Shown here one piece after another: positions 9,297 to 16,423 of a stretch of DNA of 64,000 nucleotides. The notes beneath the pieces are model-generated. The model made no database searches and was not told the DNA's origin. It worked only from the letters and a program-made list of their open reading frames with translations. The position numbers and the translations under genes are program-made. Within the stretch, counting starts at the first letter, position 1; every line of letters starts with the position of its first letter. The stretch is from an uncultured Nitrospira sp. (GTDB lineage: Bacteria > Nitrospirota > Nitrospiria > Nitrospirales > Nitrospiraceae), in contig CABVSR010000005.1 in the NCBI GenBank assembly GCA_902500995.1, forward strand, positions 124,001-188,000. The letters are read 5' to 3'.

Positions 9297-10931
9297 ATGA
9301 TTTCCAGACAGCCGCTGACTAAAACTCGGCAATTTCGCAATCTCCTCTTTTCTGAGCAGCTGGAGTTCATTTGCGAAGCGCACAATGGGCTGAGTGCCAA
9401 GATTGTGGAGGAGGCGGGGTTTCCAGGAATATGGGCCAGCGGGCTCTCTATCTCCGCTCAGTTCGGCGTACGCGACAATAATGAAGCCAGTTGGACTCAG
9501 GTGCTTGAAAATCTGGAGTTCATGTCCGACGCAACCAACATTCCGATCCTCCTCGACGGGGATACCGGGTACGGCAATTTCAACAATATGCAGCGGCTGA
9601 TCCGTAAATTGGAGCAGCGCAACATTGCTGCGGTCTGCATCGAGGACAAACTGTTTCCCAAGACGAACAGTTTCTTGAAGGGCGATGCACAGCCGATGGC
9701 GGATATGCATGAATTTTGCGGAAAAATTAAAGCCGGCAAGGATGCGCAAACCGATCCTGATTTCTGCATCATTGCCAGAGTGGAGGCCTTTATTTGTGGC
9801 TGGGGCCTGGCAGAGGCATTGCGCAGGGCTGACGCCTACCACCAGGCCGGGGCCGACGGTATTCTCATACATAGCGCGCTGTCGGTTCCGGATGAAATCC
9901 TGGCGTTCAAGCGGGAATGGGGAAATCGATGTCCCGTCGTGATCGTCCCGACGAAGTATTATTCCACGCCCACGGATGTGTTTCGGCAGCATGGCTTTTC
10001 TCTGGTGATTTGGGCGAACCATATGCTCCGGGCGGCCGTGTCGATCATGCAGAAGACTGCGCGAGCGTTGAAACAGAGTGAACATCTGCTGGCCATCGAA
10101 GATAAGGTGGCCCCGGTGTCTGAAATCTTTCGTCTGCAGAATGCCGCGGAGCTTCTCGAAGCCGAAGAGCGGTATCTCCCCCGTGGTGCCGAGGGTACGT
10201 CAGCCGTGGTGCTGGCGGCTTCACGAGGCGAGGAACTGGGAGAGCTGACGGAGGAACAGCCCAAGACCATGGTGAAGGTTCAGGGGGCGCCGATTCTGTC
10301 TCATATCGTCGATGCGTACAATGCCGTCGGAATAAAGGATATTCTGGTCGTGCGCGGCTACAAAAAGGAAGCCGTGAGCCTCCCCAACCTGACCTATGTG
10401 GACAATGCAGACTATGCGGACACCGGCGAATTGGCCTCTTTGTCCCTGGCGTTGCGATCCAGGAAAGGGCTGTTTCAGCCGACGATCATTTCGTACGGGG
10501 ATGTGTTGTTCAATAAGTATATCCCGCAGGCTCTGTGCCAAGAGCCGGACGATTGTGTGCTGTTCGTCGATAGCAACTGGCAGGACCAAACGAGCTACGC
10601 GCGCTTGGGTGGCTTTGCCGAGTGCACGGTGCCGAATTCACGGAAAGCCTTCAATGCAAAGGTGTATCTCAAGCAATTAGGGAATCGGATTCCGCCCGAC
10701 GCGATTCACGGTGTCTGGATGGGTTTCCTGAAGCTTTCCTCTGCCGCAGCGTGCGATATCGATAGGCTCGTTTCGGACATGCTGGCTGACCCCCAAAATC
10801 GAAAGGCGAGCATCCCGCAGTTGCTACAGGAACTGTTGCGTCGCGGTTATCCCATCCGGGTTTTGTATACCGTTGGGCATTGGCTGGACATCAATAGTCT
10901 TGAGGATGTCGTGCAGGCCGGAAACTTCTGA
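9297..10931 (+). CDS. aepX: PEP mutase fused to a nucleotidyltransferase domain
   Basis: This 544-residue two-domain protein should open a phosphonate pathway. Residues 1 to about 295 are phosphoenolpyruvate mutase, which rearranges PEP to phosphonopyruvate; LDGDTGYGN is at 86-94 and the diagnostic [10 protein letters not shown] at 116-125. Residues about 301-544 form an NTP-transferase domain: [15 protein letters not shown], then PKTMVKVQG, and ISYGDVLF (398-405) with the metal-binding Asp. Family knowledge links such fusions to cytidylyl transfer onto an aminoalkylphosphonate so that it can decorate a glycan. The decarboxylase gene follows after 109 nt. The product is probably cytoplasmic. 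The function of the fused domain is inferred. Confidence 0.9.
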   Translation: MISRQPLTKTRQFRNLLFSEQLEFICEAHNGLSAKIVEEAGFPGIWASGLSISAQFGVRDNNEASWTQVLENLEFMSDATNIPILLDGDTGYGNFNNMQRLIRKLEQRNIAAVCIEDKLFPKTNSFLKGDAQPMADMHEFCGKIKAGKDAQTDPDFCIIARVEAFICGWGLAEALRRADAYHQAGADGILIHSALSVPDEILAFKREWGNRCPVVIVPTKYYSTPTDVFRQHGFSLVIWANHMLRAAVSIMQKTARALKQSEHLLAIEDKVAPVSEIFRLQNAAELLEAEERYLPRGAEGTSAVVLAASRGEELGELTEEQPKTMVKVQGAPILSHIVDAYNAVGIKDILVVRGYKKEAVSLPNLTYVDNADYADTGELASLSLALRSRKGLFQPTIISYGDVLFNKYIPQALCQEPDDCVLFVDSNWQDQTSYARLGGFAECTVPNSRKAFNAKVYLKQLGNRIPPDAIHGVWMGFLKLSSAAACDIDRLVSDMLADPQNRKASIPQLLQELLRRGYPIRVLYTVGHWLDINSLEDVVQAGNF

Positions 10932-10939
10932 TGCAGTCA

Positions 10940-10955
10940 ATTGGGACGTCCCGAT
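10940..10955. repeat. Palindrome between the two phosphonate genes
   Basis: GGGACGTCCC at 10943-10952 is a perfect 10-nt palindrome. It extends to a 16-nt near-palindrome with one T/G mismatch (ATTGGGACGTCCCGAT). It sits 8 nt after the PEP mutase stop. With no loop and no T-run it looks more like a dimeric protein site than a terminator. Its function is unknown. Confidence 0.35.
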
Positions 10956-11040
10956 GACGCTTCCCTCTGATCCAACCGCCATTCGTCATCGCAAGTCGTG
11001 CCTCGAGTATTCATGACATCTTGGTCCGGAGAAACAGAGG

Positions 11041-12186
11041 ATGATCGATCCGCGTAAATTTGTCGAATGTCTTCAGTCGAACAGTGTGGGGTTTTACACC
11101 GGCGTGCCCGATTCGCTGCTGAAGGAATTCTGCGCTTGCCTGGAGCAGGTGCCTGCGGCCGGCCAGCACATCATCAGCGCGAATGAGGGAGGGGCGGTGG
11201 CGCTTGCGCTGGGCTACCATCTCGCGACGCGAAACATTCCCTTGGTATACCTGCAAAATTCTGGGTTAGGAAATATCATCAATCCCTTATTATCCCTGGC
11301 TGATGGGGAGGTGTATTCCATTCCCCTGTTGCTCGTGATCGGTTGGCGGGGCGAGACCGGGGTACATGATGAACCTCAACACAAAAAGCAGGGACGTGTC
11401 ATGCTTTCGATGCTGGAGGCTATGGAGATCCCGTATCGCGTCTTGGGACCGGAAGTGAATGATGCCGAGGAGGTATTGAGTGACGCGCTGGCGTCTGTCC
11501 GAAAGAATAATGCGCCGTTTGCCCTTGTGATCAAAAAGGGGACGTTCAGCGCGTTTACCGGCGACAAGCAGGAAGCAGCCGCGTTTGAATTGACTCGAGA
11601 AACGGCGATACAGCACGTGCTGGAATTTTTGGATCAGCGGGATGTGGTGGTATCCACTACCGGAATGGCTTCTCGAGAAGTCTACGAGTATCGAGTCAAA
11701 AAGGGCGAGGGGCATGCACGGGATTTTTTAACGGTAGGCGGAATGGGACATGCTTCACAGATCGCCTTGGGAGTGGCCCTTCACCAACCGGATCGTTCTG
11801 TCTATTGTTTAGACGGCGACGGTGCTCTTCTTATGCATATGGGGGCTCTGCCGATTACAGGCGTGCTCAGTCCAGGAAATTTTAAACACATTGTTTTGAA
11901 CAATGGGGCACACGACTCGGTTGGGGGGCAGCCGACGGTAGGACTCGACATCGATATTTTAGCGATTGCCCGTGCTTGCTCCTATCGGATGGTCGTTCAA
12001 GCGCAGACACCGCAGGAACTGCAGTCCGGTCTCCGGGAGCTCTCGCGATCGAAGGGGCCTGGTCTACTGGAGATTCGGATACGCTGCGGGGCCAGGAAAG
12101 ATCTGGGGCGACCTGCAACGACACCGGTTGAGAATAAGCGTGCCTTTATGGATTTTATCCAAGGATCTTCTCATGGGAGAAGTTGA
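11041..12186 (+). CDS. aepY: Phosphonopyruvate decarboxylase
   Basis: This 381-residue thiamine-diphosphate enzyme decarboxylates phosphonopyruvate to phosphonoacetaldehyde, the step that pulls the unfavourable PEP mutase reaction forward. E49 in SANEGGAVALA is the ThDP-activating Glu. The ThDP/Mg motif runs from GDG (259-261) to LNN (286-288). ETGVHDEPQHKKQG (105-118) is also characteristic of the family. Length is normal. It follows the PEP mutase gene on the same strand after 109 nt. No 2-aminoethylphosphonate aminotransferase or alcohol dehydrogenase is adjacent, so the fate of phosphonoacetaldehyde is not shown. Confidence 0.93.
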   Translation: MIDPRKFVECLQSNSVGFYTGVPDSLLKEFCACLEQVPAAGQHIISANEGGAVALALGYHLATRNIPLVYLQNSGLGNIINPLLSLADGEVYSIPLLLVIGWRGETGVHDEPQHKKQGRVMLSMLEAMEIPYRVLGPEVNDAEEVLSDALASVRKNNAPFALVIKKGTFSAFTGDKQEAAAFELTRETAIQHVLEFLDQRDVVVSTTGMASREVYEYRVKKGEGHARDFLTVGGMGHASQIALGVALHQPDRSVYCLDGDGALLMHMGALPITGVLSPGNFKHIVLNNGAHDSVGGQPTVGLDIDILAIARACSYRMVVQAQTPQELQSGLRELSRSKGPGLLEIRIRCGARKDLGRPATTPVENKRAFMDFIQGSSHGRS

Positions 12187-12204
12187 CCGCCTAGAGAGGG
12201 CGGT
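12186..12204 (+). terminator. Small hairpin after the decarboxylase gene
   Basis: ACCGCC (12186-12191) pairs with GGCGGT (12199-12204) around a 7-nt loop, starting at the last base of the aepY stop. No T-run follows, so an intrinsic terminator is doubtful. It may only protect the 3' end or weaken readthrough into the convergent LuxR-type gene. Confidence 0.25.
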
Positions 12205-12372
12205 TGAGAGGGTTCGTAGAGTAGGTTTCCGAACCGCTTGCGCCGAACGGACCTCATCATTGTCTGCAGGTGTCTGCCGACTGGTCTTAATTTTAGGAGT
12301 ACTGCCTTGACGAGCGTAGAGAAGTGGCGCCACCAGAGGTTCTGATCACCGAAATGATCAACCGGAAGAGTA

Positions 12373-12990
12373 CTAAGACTTAAAAATCTGGACCAAGACC
12401 CCTGTTCGGGTTGTAGAATTCGTCTTTCTCATGATGTGTTTGATGTGTTCTTTAACGGTCTGTTCGGTGATTTTTAGCGCGTTGGCTATTTCCTTATTGG
12501 TCCACCCTTTAGCAAGATTCTCCACCACTGATTGTTCTCTGTTGGTTAACTGAAATCGTTCTTTGGCTTGATCGGTATTAAGCTGTTGTCGTCGACCCAA
12601 CTCTTCCAATGTGACGACCAGACGGGCATATTGAATGCCGCCTCGATCCGGTAGCCCAAATCCTCGGAGAAGCACAGGCTGGTTGGGGTTTCCTGCAATT
12701 TTTTTCACCTCAAATTGCTCCCAGTCCTTTGCTTCCGTGCGAACCTGAAGGGCCTTCAGGATTTCGGTGCAGAGCTCAGTCAGCGCCGATGGAAGCACTC
12801 CTTGAGCCGCTTTAGCTGGAGCACCGCCTTTTTCGGCCATGTTAATGAGCTTGGACAGTTCAGCGGCTTGTCGATTCATGTGCAAGAGCTGCATGGCGGA
12901 GGACAAGACGACGATTCCGGCGCCTGAGCGCTGATCTGCAAGGTTGTCCGCTGTTTCTTGCGTGGTAATAGCGATTTGAGCCACGGGCAT
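12373..12990 (-). CDS. LuxR-family transcriptional regulator
   Basis: This 205-residue protein ends in a LuxR/GerE helix-turn-helix: LTNREQSVVENLAKGWTNKE, then IANALKITEQTVKEHIKHIM and a short tail, about residues 145-205. The N-terminal 130 residues look like a PAS-type sensory fold (GIVVLSSAMQLLHMNRQAAEL). There is no receiver-domain Asp pattern, so it is probably not a classical response regulator. GGAGA lies just before the ATG. It reads away from the polysaccharide operon and shares a 457-nt intergenic region with it, so it is the natural candidate for the locus regulator. Ligand and targets are unknown. Confidence 0.85.
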   Translation of the reverse strand: MPVAQIAITTQETADNLADQRSGAGIVVLSSAMQLLHMNRQAAELSKLINMAEKGGAPAKAAQGVLPSALTELCTEILKALQVRTEAKDWEQFEVKKIAGNPNQPVLLRGFGLPDRGGIQYARLVVTLEELGRRQQLNTDQAKERFQLTNREQSVVENLAKGWTNKEIANALKITEQTVKEHIKHIMRKTNSTTRTGVLVQIFKS

Positions 12991-13083
12991 TCTCCGTAAG
13001 ATGCTGAAAGTTCCTCGACAACCAGTCGTTTTCTGGTAACCTAAAGGATGTGAGCGTCACTAGTAATGCTACATAATACTTTC

Positions 13084-13104
13084 GAGGTAGTCAAATTATA
13101 CCTC
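13084..13104. promoter_or_regulatory. Inverted repeat, possible operator
   Basis: GAGGTA (13084-13089) and TACCTC (13099-13104) form a perfect 6-nt inverted repeat with a 9-nt AT-rich spacer. The geometry fits a dimeric regulator. It lies 29 nt upstream of the candidate -35 box of the EPS operon. No T-run follows. Confidence 0.35.
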
Positions 13105-13109
13105 CGAGG

Positions 13110-13142
13110 GGTCGGTCCGTACATCATTGGTATTGTCCGACC
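13110..13142. promoter_or_regulatory. Inverted repeat overlapping the -35 region
   Basis: GGTCGG (13110-13115) and CCGACC (13137-13142) form a perfect 6-nt inverted repeat with a 21-nt spacer. The right arm overlaps the end of the candidate -35 box (13133-13138). A protein bound here could activate or block the promoter. Confidence 0.35.
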
Positions 13143-13161
13143 GAACCAGTGATTCTATACT
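13133..13161 (+). promoter_or_regulatory. Candidate sigma70 promoter of the EPS operon
   Basis: TTGTCC (13133-13138; 4 of 6 to TTGACA) and TATACT (13156-13161; 5 of 6 to TATAAT) are separated by exactly 17 nt. A start near 13168 would leave a leader of about 280 nt before the OPX gene. Found by eye; start-site mapping would decide. Confidence 0.4.
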
Positions 13162-13447
13162 TCAAAACAGTAGTGAACTCCTTTAGTATAAGAACACATT
13201 TCGATTCGTTCGTAGTTGTCCATCCCTCGGCCAAGGGTCAATCATTTAGACACGCGTACCTGTAGTCAATCGCTAGCCAGGGCTTGTTTTTGCAAATAAA
13301 ACAAATAGTTGACTGGTGCTCAGTAGTGGACGGGGATGTTTGTGCGGTTGGGAGGCGGTTTCCAAAAATGTCACCGCGGAGCCGCTGATCGCGTAGGGCG
13401 TCATATGTTGCAAATGGCCGACTGGAATTCCATCAGGAGAATAGGTC

Positions 13448-14146
13448 ATGAAATTTAAGGTGTTAATCGGCGTAATGATCCTTGCTGGAAGTTGTGTCAG
13501 CCTGGCGTTTGCCAGCCCGTTTGAGCAGGTGCCGAAAGTCAGCCTCGTCGCAGGGGCTTCTGCCGCGCCCTCTTCGAGTGTGCGACATGGGGGAGACGGA
13601 GCAGAAAAGTCGTCTCTGACCGTGACCCCTGACTATATTATGGGACCGGAAGACGTGTTGGAAATCACAGTGTGGAAAAATGCGGATCTCTCCAAACAGG
13701 TCCAGGTTCGACCCGATGGAAGAATTTCTCTCCCCTTAATTGGTGACGTATCTGCAGTTGGGCGTACCGCTGCGCAGTTAACAGAAGAAATTTCTGCGCG
13801 GTTGAAATCCTATATGGAGAACCCAACGGTCTCAATCCTGGTTCGTGAAGTGAACAGCTACCAGATTTATGTTCTGGGAGAGGTGAATGCGCCTGGGAAA
13901 TACCCTTTAAAAAGTAAGACCACATTATTGCAAGCCATCACCATTGCGCATGGATTTACGCAGGTGGCTGCTCGCAATAAGATTGTCGTCTTTCGATTCG
14001 GAAAAGATGGCGAGGGGCTGAATAAAATCAAGGCCAGCTATGACGATATCGTGCTCAGGGATGGGTCAGATCAAAACATCGAACTCAAACCGGGAGATCA
14101 GATTGTTGTGCCCTCGGAAACCATGGTCGTGTTGCCATCCCGGTAA
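13448..14146 (+). CDS. Polysaccharide export (OPX) protein, first copy
   Basis: This Wza/OPX-type protein (232 aa) should form or assist the periplasmic/outer-membrane export channel and dock with the Wzc-like kinase. The signal peptide at residues 1-22 ends in an AxA-type site (LAFA before SPFEQ), so it looks like a signal peptidase I substrate and not a lipoprotein. The Poly_export domain starts at YIMGPEDVLEI and carries RPDGRISLPLIGDV; a SLBB domain follows (YQIYVLGEVNAPGKYPL). The ribosome site AGGAGAATAGGTC precedes the ATG. It is the first gene of the export core and has a tandem paralogue directly downstream. Confidence 0.9.
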   Translation: MKFKVLIGVMILAGSCVSLAFASPFEQVPKVSLVAGASAAPSSSVRHGGDGAEKSSLTVTPDYIMGPEDVLEITVWKNADLSKQVQVRPDGRISLPLIGDVSAVGRTAAQLTEEISARLKSYMENPTVSILVREVNSYQIYVLGEVNAPGKYPLKSKTTLLQAITIAHGFTQVAARNKIVVFRFGKDGEGLNKIKASYDDIVLRDGSDQNIELKPGDQIVVPSETMVVLPSR

Positions 14147-14205
14147 TGTGGAGGGCGGATGTGACCGAGGACATTCCGTATGGACGAGCAAAAGGAGTTA
14201 GGAAA

Positions 14206-14829
14206 GTGAAAACTTTCGGTTGCAGATGGTTGCGAGGGGGGGTATGTATTGTTTTCAGTGTGCTCCTCACTCTCCCTGGGTGCTGGATAGGCAACGAGCA
14301 AATAGATTTTAACGTTACCTATATTCCACCGAATGAATTCTTGTTAGGTCCTGAAGATGTGCTTGTTGTCAATGTGTGGAGAAATCAGGAGCTTTCTCGC
14401 GAAGTCATCATTCGACCAGACGGGAAAATTTCCATGCCGTTGATTGGCGACGTTCAAGCGGCTGGCATGACATCAAACGTTTTGGCCAAGCGAATTGCTG
14501 ATGGGTTGGCTGAGTTCATGTCAAATCCTACGGTCTCGGTCCAAGTCAAAGAGGTTAATAGTTACTACGTATATGTTTTGGGTGAAGTCTCGAAACCAGG
14601 GAAGGTTCCTCTCAAATCGTATGCTACAGTTTTGCAAGGAATATCATTGGCTGGCGGCTTTACGACGTTTGCCTCGAGAAACAAGATTCATGTATTGCGA
14701 GTTGTTCCAAATGGTCAAGGTCAACCGAAGCAAGTTCAGATCCCCGTCCCCTATGAAGATATTCTGCAGGGTAAGAATTCGGAGGGAAACTTTTTCCTCA
14801 AGGCTGGTGATGTCATTGTTGTGCCGTGA
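14206..14829 (+). CDS. Polysaccharide export (OPX) lipoprotein, second copy
   Basis: This second OPX protein (207 aa) is clearly paralogous to the gene before it: GPEDVLVVNVWRN, RPDGKISMPLIGDVQAAG and YYVYVLGEVSKPGKVPL align along the whole length. GTG 14206 is chosen over ATG 14146 because AAAGGAG lies 8 nt before it and it gives a compact lipoprotein signal with Cys at residue 26 (LPGC). It should therefore be lipid-anchored, unlike its neighbour. The gap to the first copy is 59 nt. The following barrel gene starts within 10 nt of its stop. Confidence 0.87.
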   Translation: MKTFGCRWLRGGVCIVFSVLLTLPGCWIGNEQIDFNVTYIPPNEFLLGPEDVLVVNVWRNQELSREVIIRPDGKISMPLIGDVQAAGMTSNVLAKRIADGLAEFMSNPTVSVQVKEVNSYYVYVLGEVSKPGKVPLKSYATVLQGISLAGGFTTFASRNKIHVLRVVPNGQGQPKQVQIPVPYEDILQGKNSEGNFFLKAGDVIVVP

Positions 14830-14836
14830 TCGGTTT

Positions 14837-16423
14837 GTGAGGATATGTAGATTCACGGTAATGAGTTTGGCACTCGTCTTTGTGTCCTTCTGGTACGTGT
14901 CCAAATCTGCAGCTCAGCAAATACGTGTCGTGCCCTCAATCTCTGTCCTCGAGCTATACGACAGTAACGTATTTTTTACTCCGAAATCTCAGTTGGCGCC
15001 AGGGACAAAGGCCGATGATCTCATTACGACAATCACACCTCAACTCAATTTCATGCAGAGCAATAACCTCGCAAAAACAAATCTTTCGTTGGGGGCAACG
15101 GTTCAAAAATTCGCAAATAATTCGGACCTTGATAACGTTGGCTTTCTCGCCTCGGGCGGAGTTGATCTTTCTCAGTCAGTCAACAGGGTTTTGCCGAGGA
15201 TGAAAGCGTTTCGCTTATTTGGGACCTACCGATATAGCCCTTCGGCCCCCGCCTTTGGCGCTGGAGGCCTCGGGGCAGGAGGTGGCGGAGGTTTTGGAAT
15301 GGGCGGAGGATTCGGCATGGGCGGTGTGGGAATTTCCGGCCCGGTGGATTCCGGCCTTCTTACTCAGCGCATTCGGACTACGATGTATAGTGCTGGTCTG
15401 GCAGATTCATATTCCCTGTCTCCTACTACGGATTTCCAAACTACTTACACGTACTCGCAGCTGAGTTTTGGTGGGTCGTTTACACCGACCTCCACAACTG
15501 CAAACCAGGCTGCGCAAACCGTATTTGATACCACTACCCATTCTATTACTGCTGGTCCGTCATCCAGGATTACAGCCACTGACACGTTGACGGTCAAGTA
15601 TATGTTTACTCAAGCTTCACAGGCGCAATTCGGGGAATATACGACGCACGGTGGAACTGTTGGCTGGGGACGCGTCTGGACGAAAGAATTGAGTTCTTCG
15701 GTCAATGGCGGACTGACTCTGATTGAGCCAATTCCAGATTCCTCTGCTGTGGGCGGGCAACGACGCATACCGGCCACCATGTTTCCGACTGGAGGCTTTA
15801 GTTTGACTTATGCTTCAGGCTCATCCTTTCTCCGGAAGTTAGGCAGCGACATTCAAGAAATGACGGGATCTGGCGGCTCCTCGTCAATGGGTGGAGGGTT
15901 CCTGCCCCTCGTTGCTGGAATGAACATGCCGGGAGGTATTGCGGCACCCGGTTCATATCGAATCACTTTCCTTTACAATTTGGGTGTATTTCCTAGCTTC
16001 GTTCAATCTGCTGGCCCGATCTATACACACACCGTTTCTGTGGCAAGTATGGCAGGGATTACCGATAAACTGACGGCTCAGGCGCTGTTCAATGTTGGTC
16101 GGAGCACTTTCACCTCCGATGCCATCGGCACCACTTTTACCACCTACGGCACAACAGTATCTTTGGACTACCTCATTACACCTACGTTTACTGCGAGGCT
16201 CAGTCATCAGTGGCTGATGTTTGAAAATCAAACTAGCGGTTTTAGTGCGGGAGACTTCGGATTTGCCAAACATGTTATCCTGCTAGGATTGACATACGCC
16301 TATTCCCCGCGTGGTGATTTCTTCCGGTCCGGTGCCTTTTGGGAAGGTGCTGCTGGTAGTTCCTCGTCTGTGGATGCAGGAGCAGGTAAGTCAGGATCAG
16401 GAGGAGTGGATACAAAAAAATGA
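14837..16423 (+). CDS. Outer-membrane beta-barrel protein of the EPS locus
   Basis: This is a probable outer-membrane barrel of about 528 aa. The start codon is uncertain: GTG 14837 (RICRFTVMSLALVF) gives a basic n-region and a hydrophobic core ending KSAAQQ; ATG 14861 is the alternative. The frame is open back to 14495, but that part overlaps the OPX gene. The mature part has many alternating amphipathic strands (ELYDSNVFFTP early, LTYAYSPRGDFF near the end), like the barrels found in exosortase-type EPS operons. A Gly-rich stretch (about residues 138-170: GAGGLGAGG, GFGMGGGFGMGG) interrupts it. It overlaps the Wzc-like gene by 4 nt (ATGA). Confidence 0.75.
   Translation: MRICRFTVMSLALVFVSFWYVSKSAAQQIRVVPSISVLELYDSNVFFTPKSQLAPGTKADDLITTITPQLNFMQSNNLAKTNLSLGATVQKFANNSDLDNVGFLASGGVDLSQSVNRVLPRMKAFRLFGTYRYSPSAPAFGAGGLGAGGGGGFGMGGGFGMGGVGISGPVDSGLLTQRIRTTMYSAGLADSYSLSPTTDFQTTYTYSQLSFGGSFTPTSTTANQAAQTVFDTTTHSITAGPSSRITATDTLTVKYMFTQASQAQFGEYTTHGGTVGWGRVWTKELSSSVNGGLTLIEPIPDSSAVGGQRRIPATMFPTGGFSLTYASGSSFLRKLGSDIQEMTGSGGSSSMGGGFLPLVAGMNMPGGIAAPGSYRITFLYNLGVFPSFVQSAGPIYTHTVSVASMAGITDKLTAQALFNVGRSTFTSDAIGTTFTTYGTTVSLDYLITPTFTARLSHQWLMFENQTSGFSAGDFGFAKHVILLGLTYAYSPRGDFFRSGAFWEGAAGSSSSVDAGAGKSGSGGVDTKK

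Larger units (their letters stand above)
12991..13447. other. Divergent control region of the polysaccharide locus
   Basis: This 457-nt gap lies between the LuxR-type gene (leftward) and the first OPX gene (rightward). It is AT-richer than the coding sequence around it. It holds two inverted repeats (13084-13104 and 13110-13142) and a sigma70-like promoter overlapped by the second one; these are listed separately. A GG-N10-GC pattern at 13280-13293 fits sigma54 only weakly. No gene is visible. Confidence 0.6.

Noticed and set aside
13279-13294. Sigma54-like element (GG-N10-GC with TTGCA)
   Set aside because: Only the GG/GC spacing and the -12 half fit; the -24 half AGGGCT is poor and no sigma54 activator is present nearby.
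14495-14836. N-terminal extension of the barrel gene back to 14495
   Set aside because: It lies entirely within the second OPX gene in another frame; the signal-like sequence begins only at 14837.
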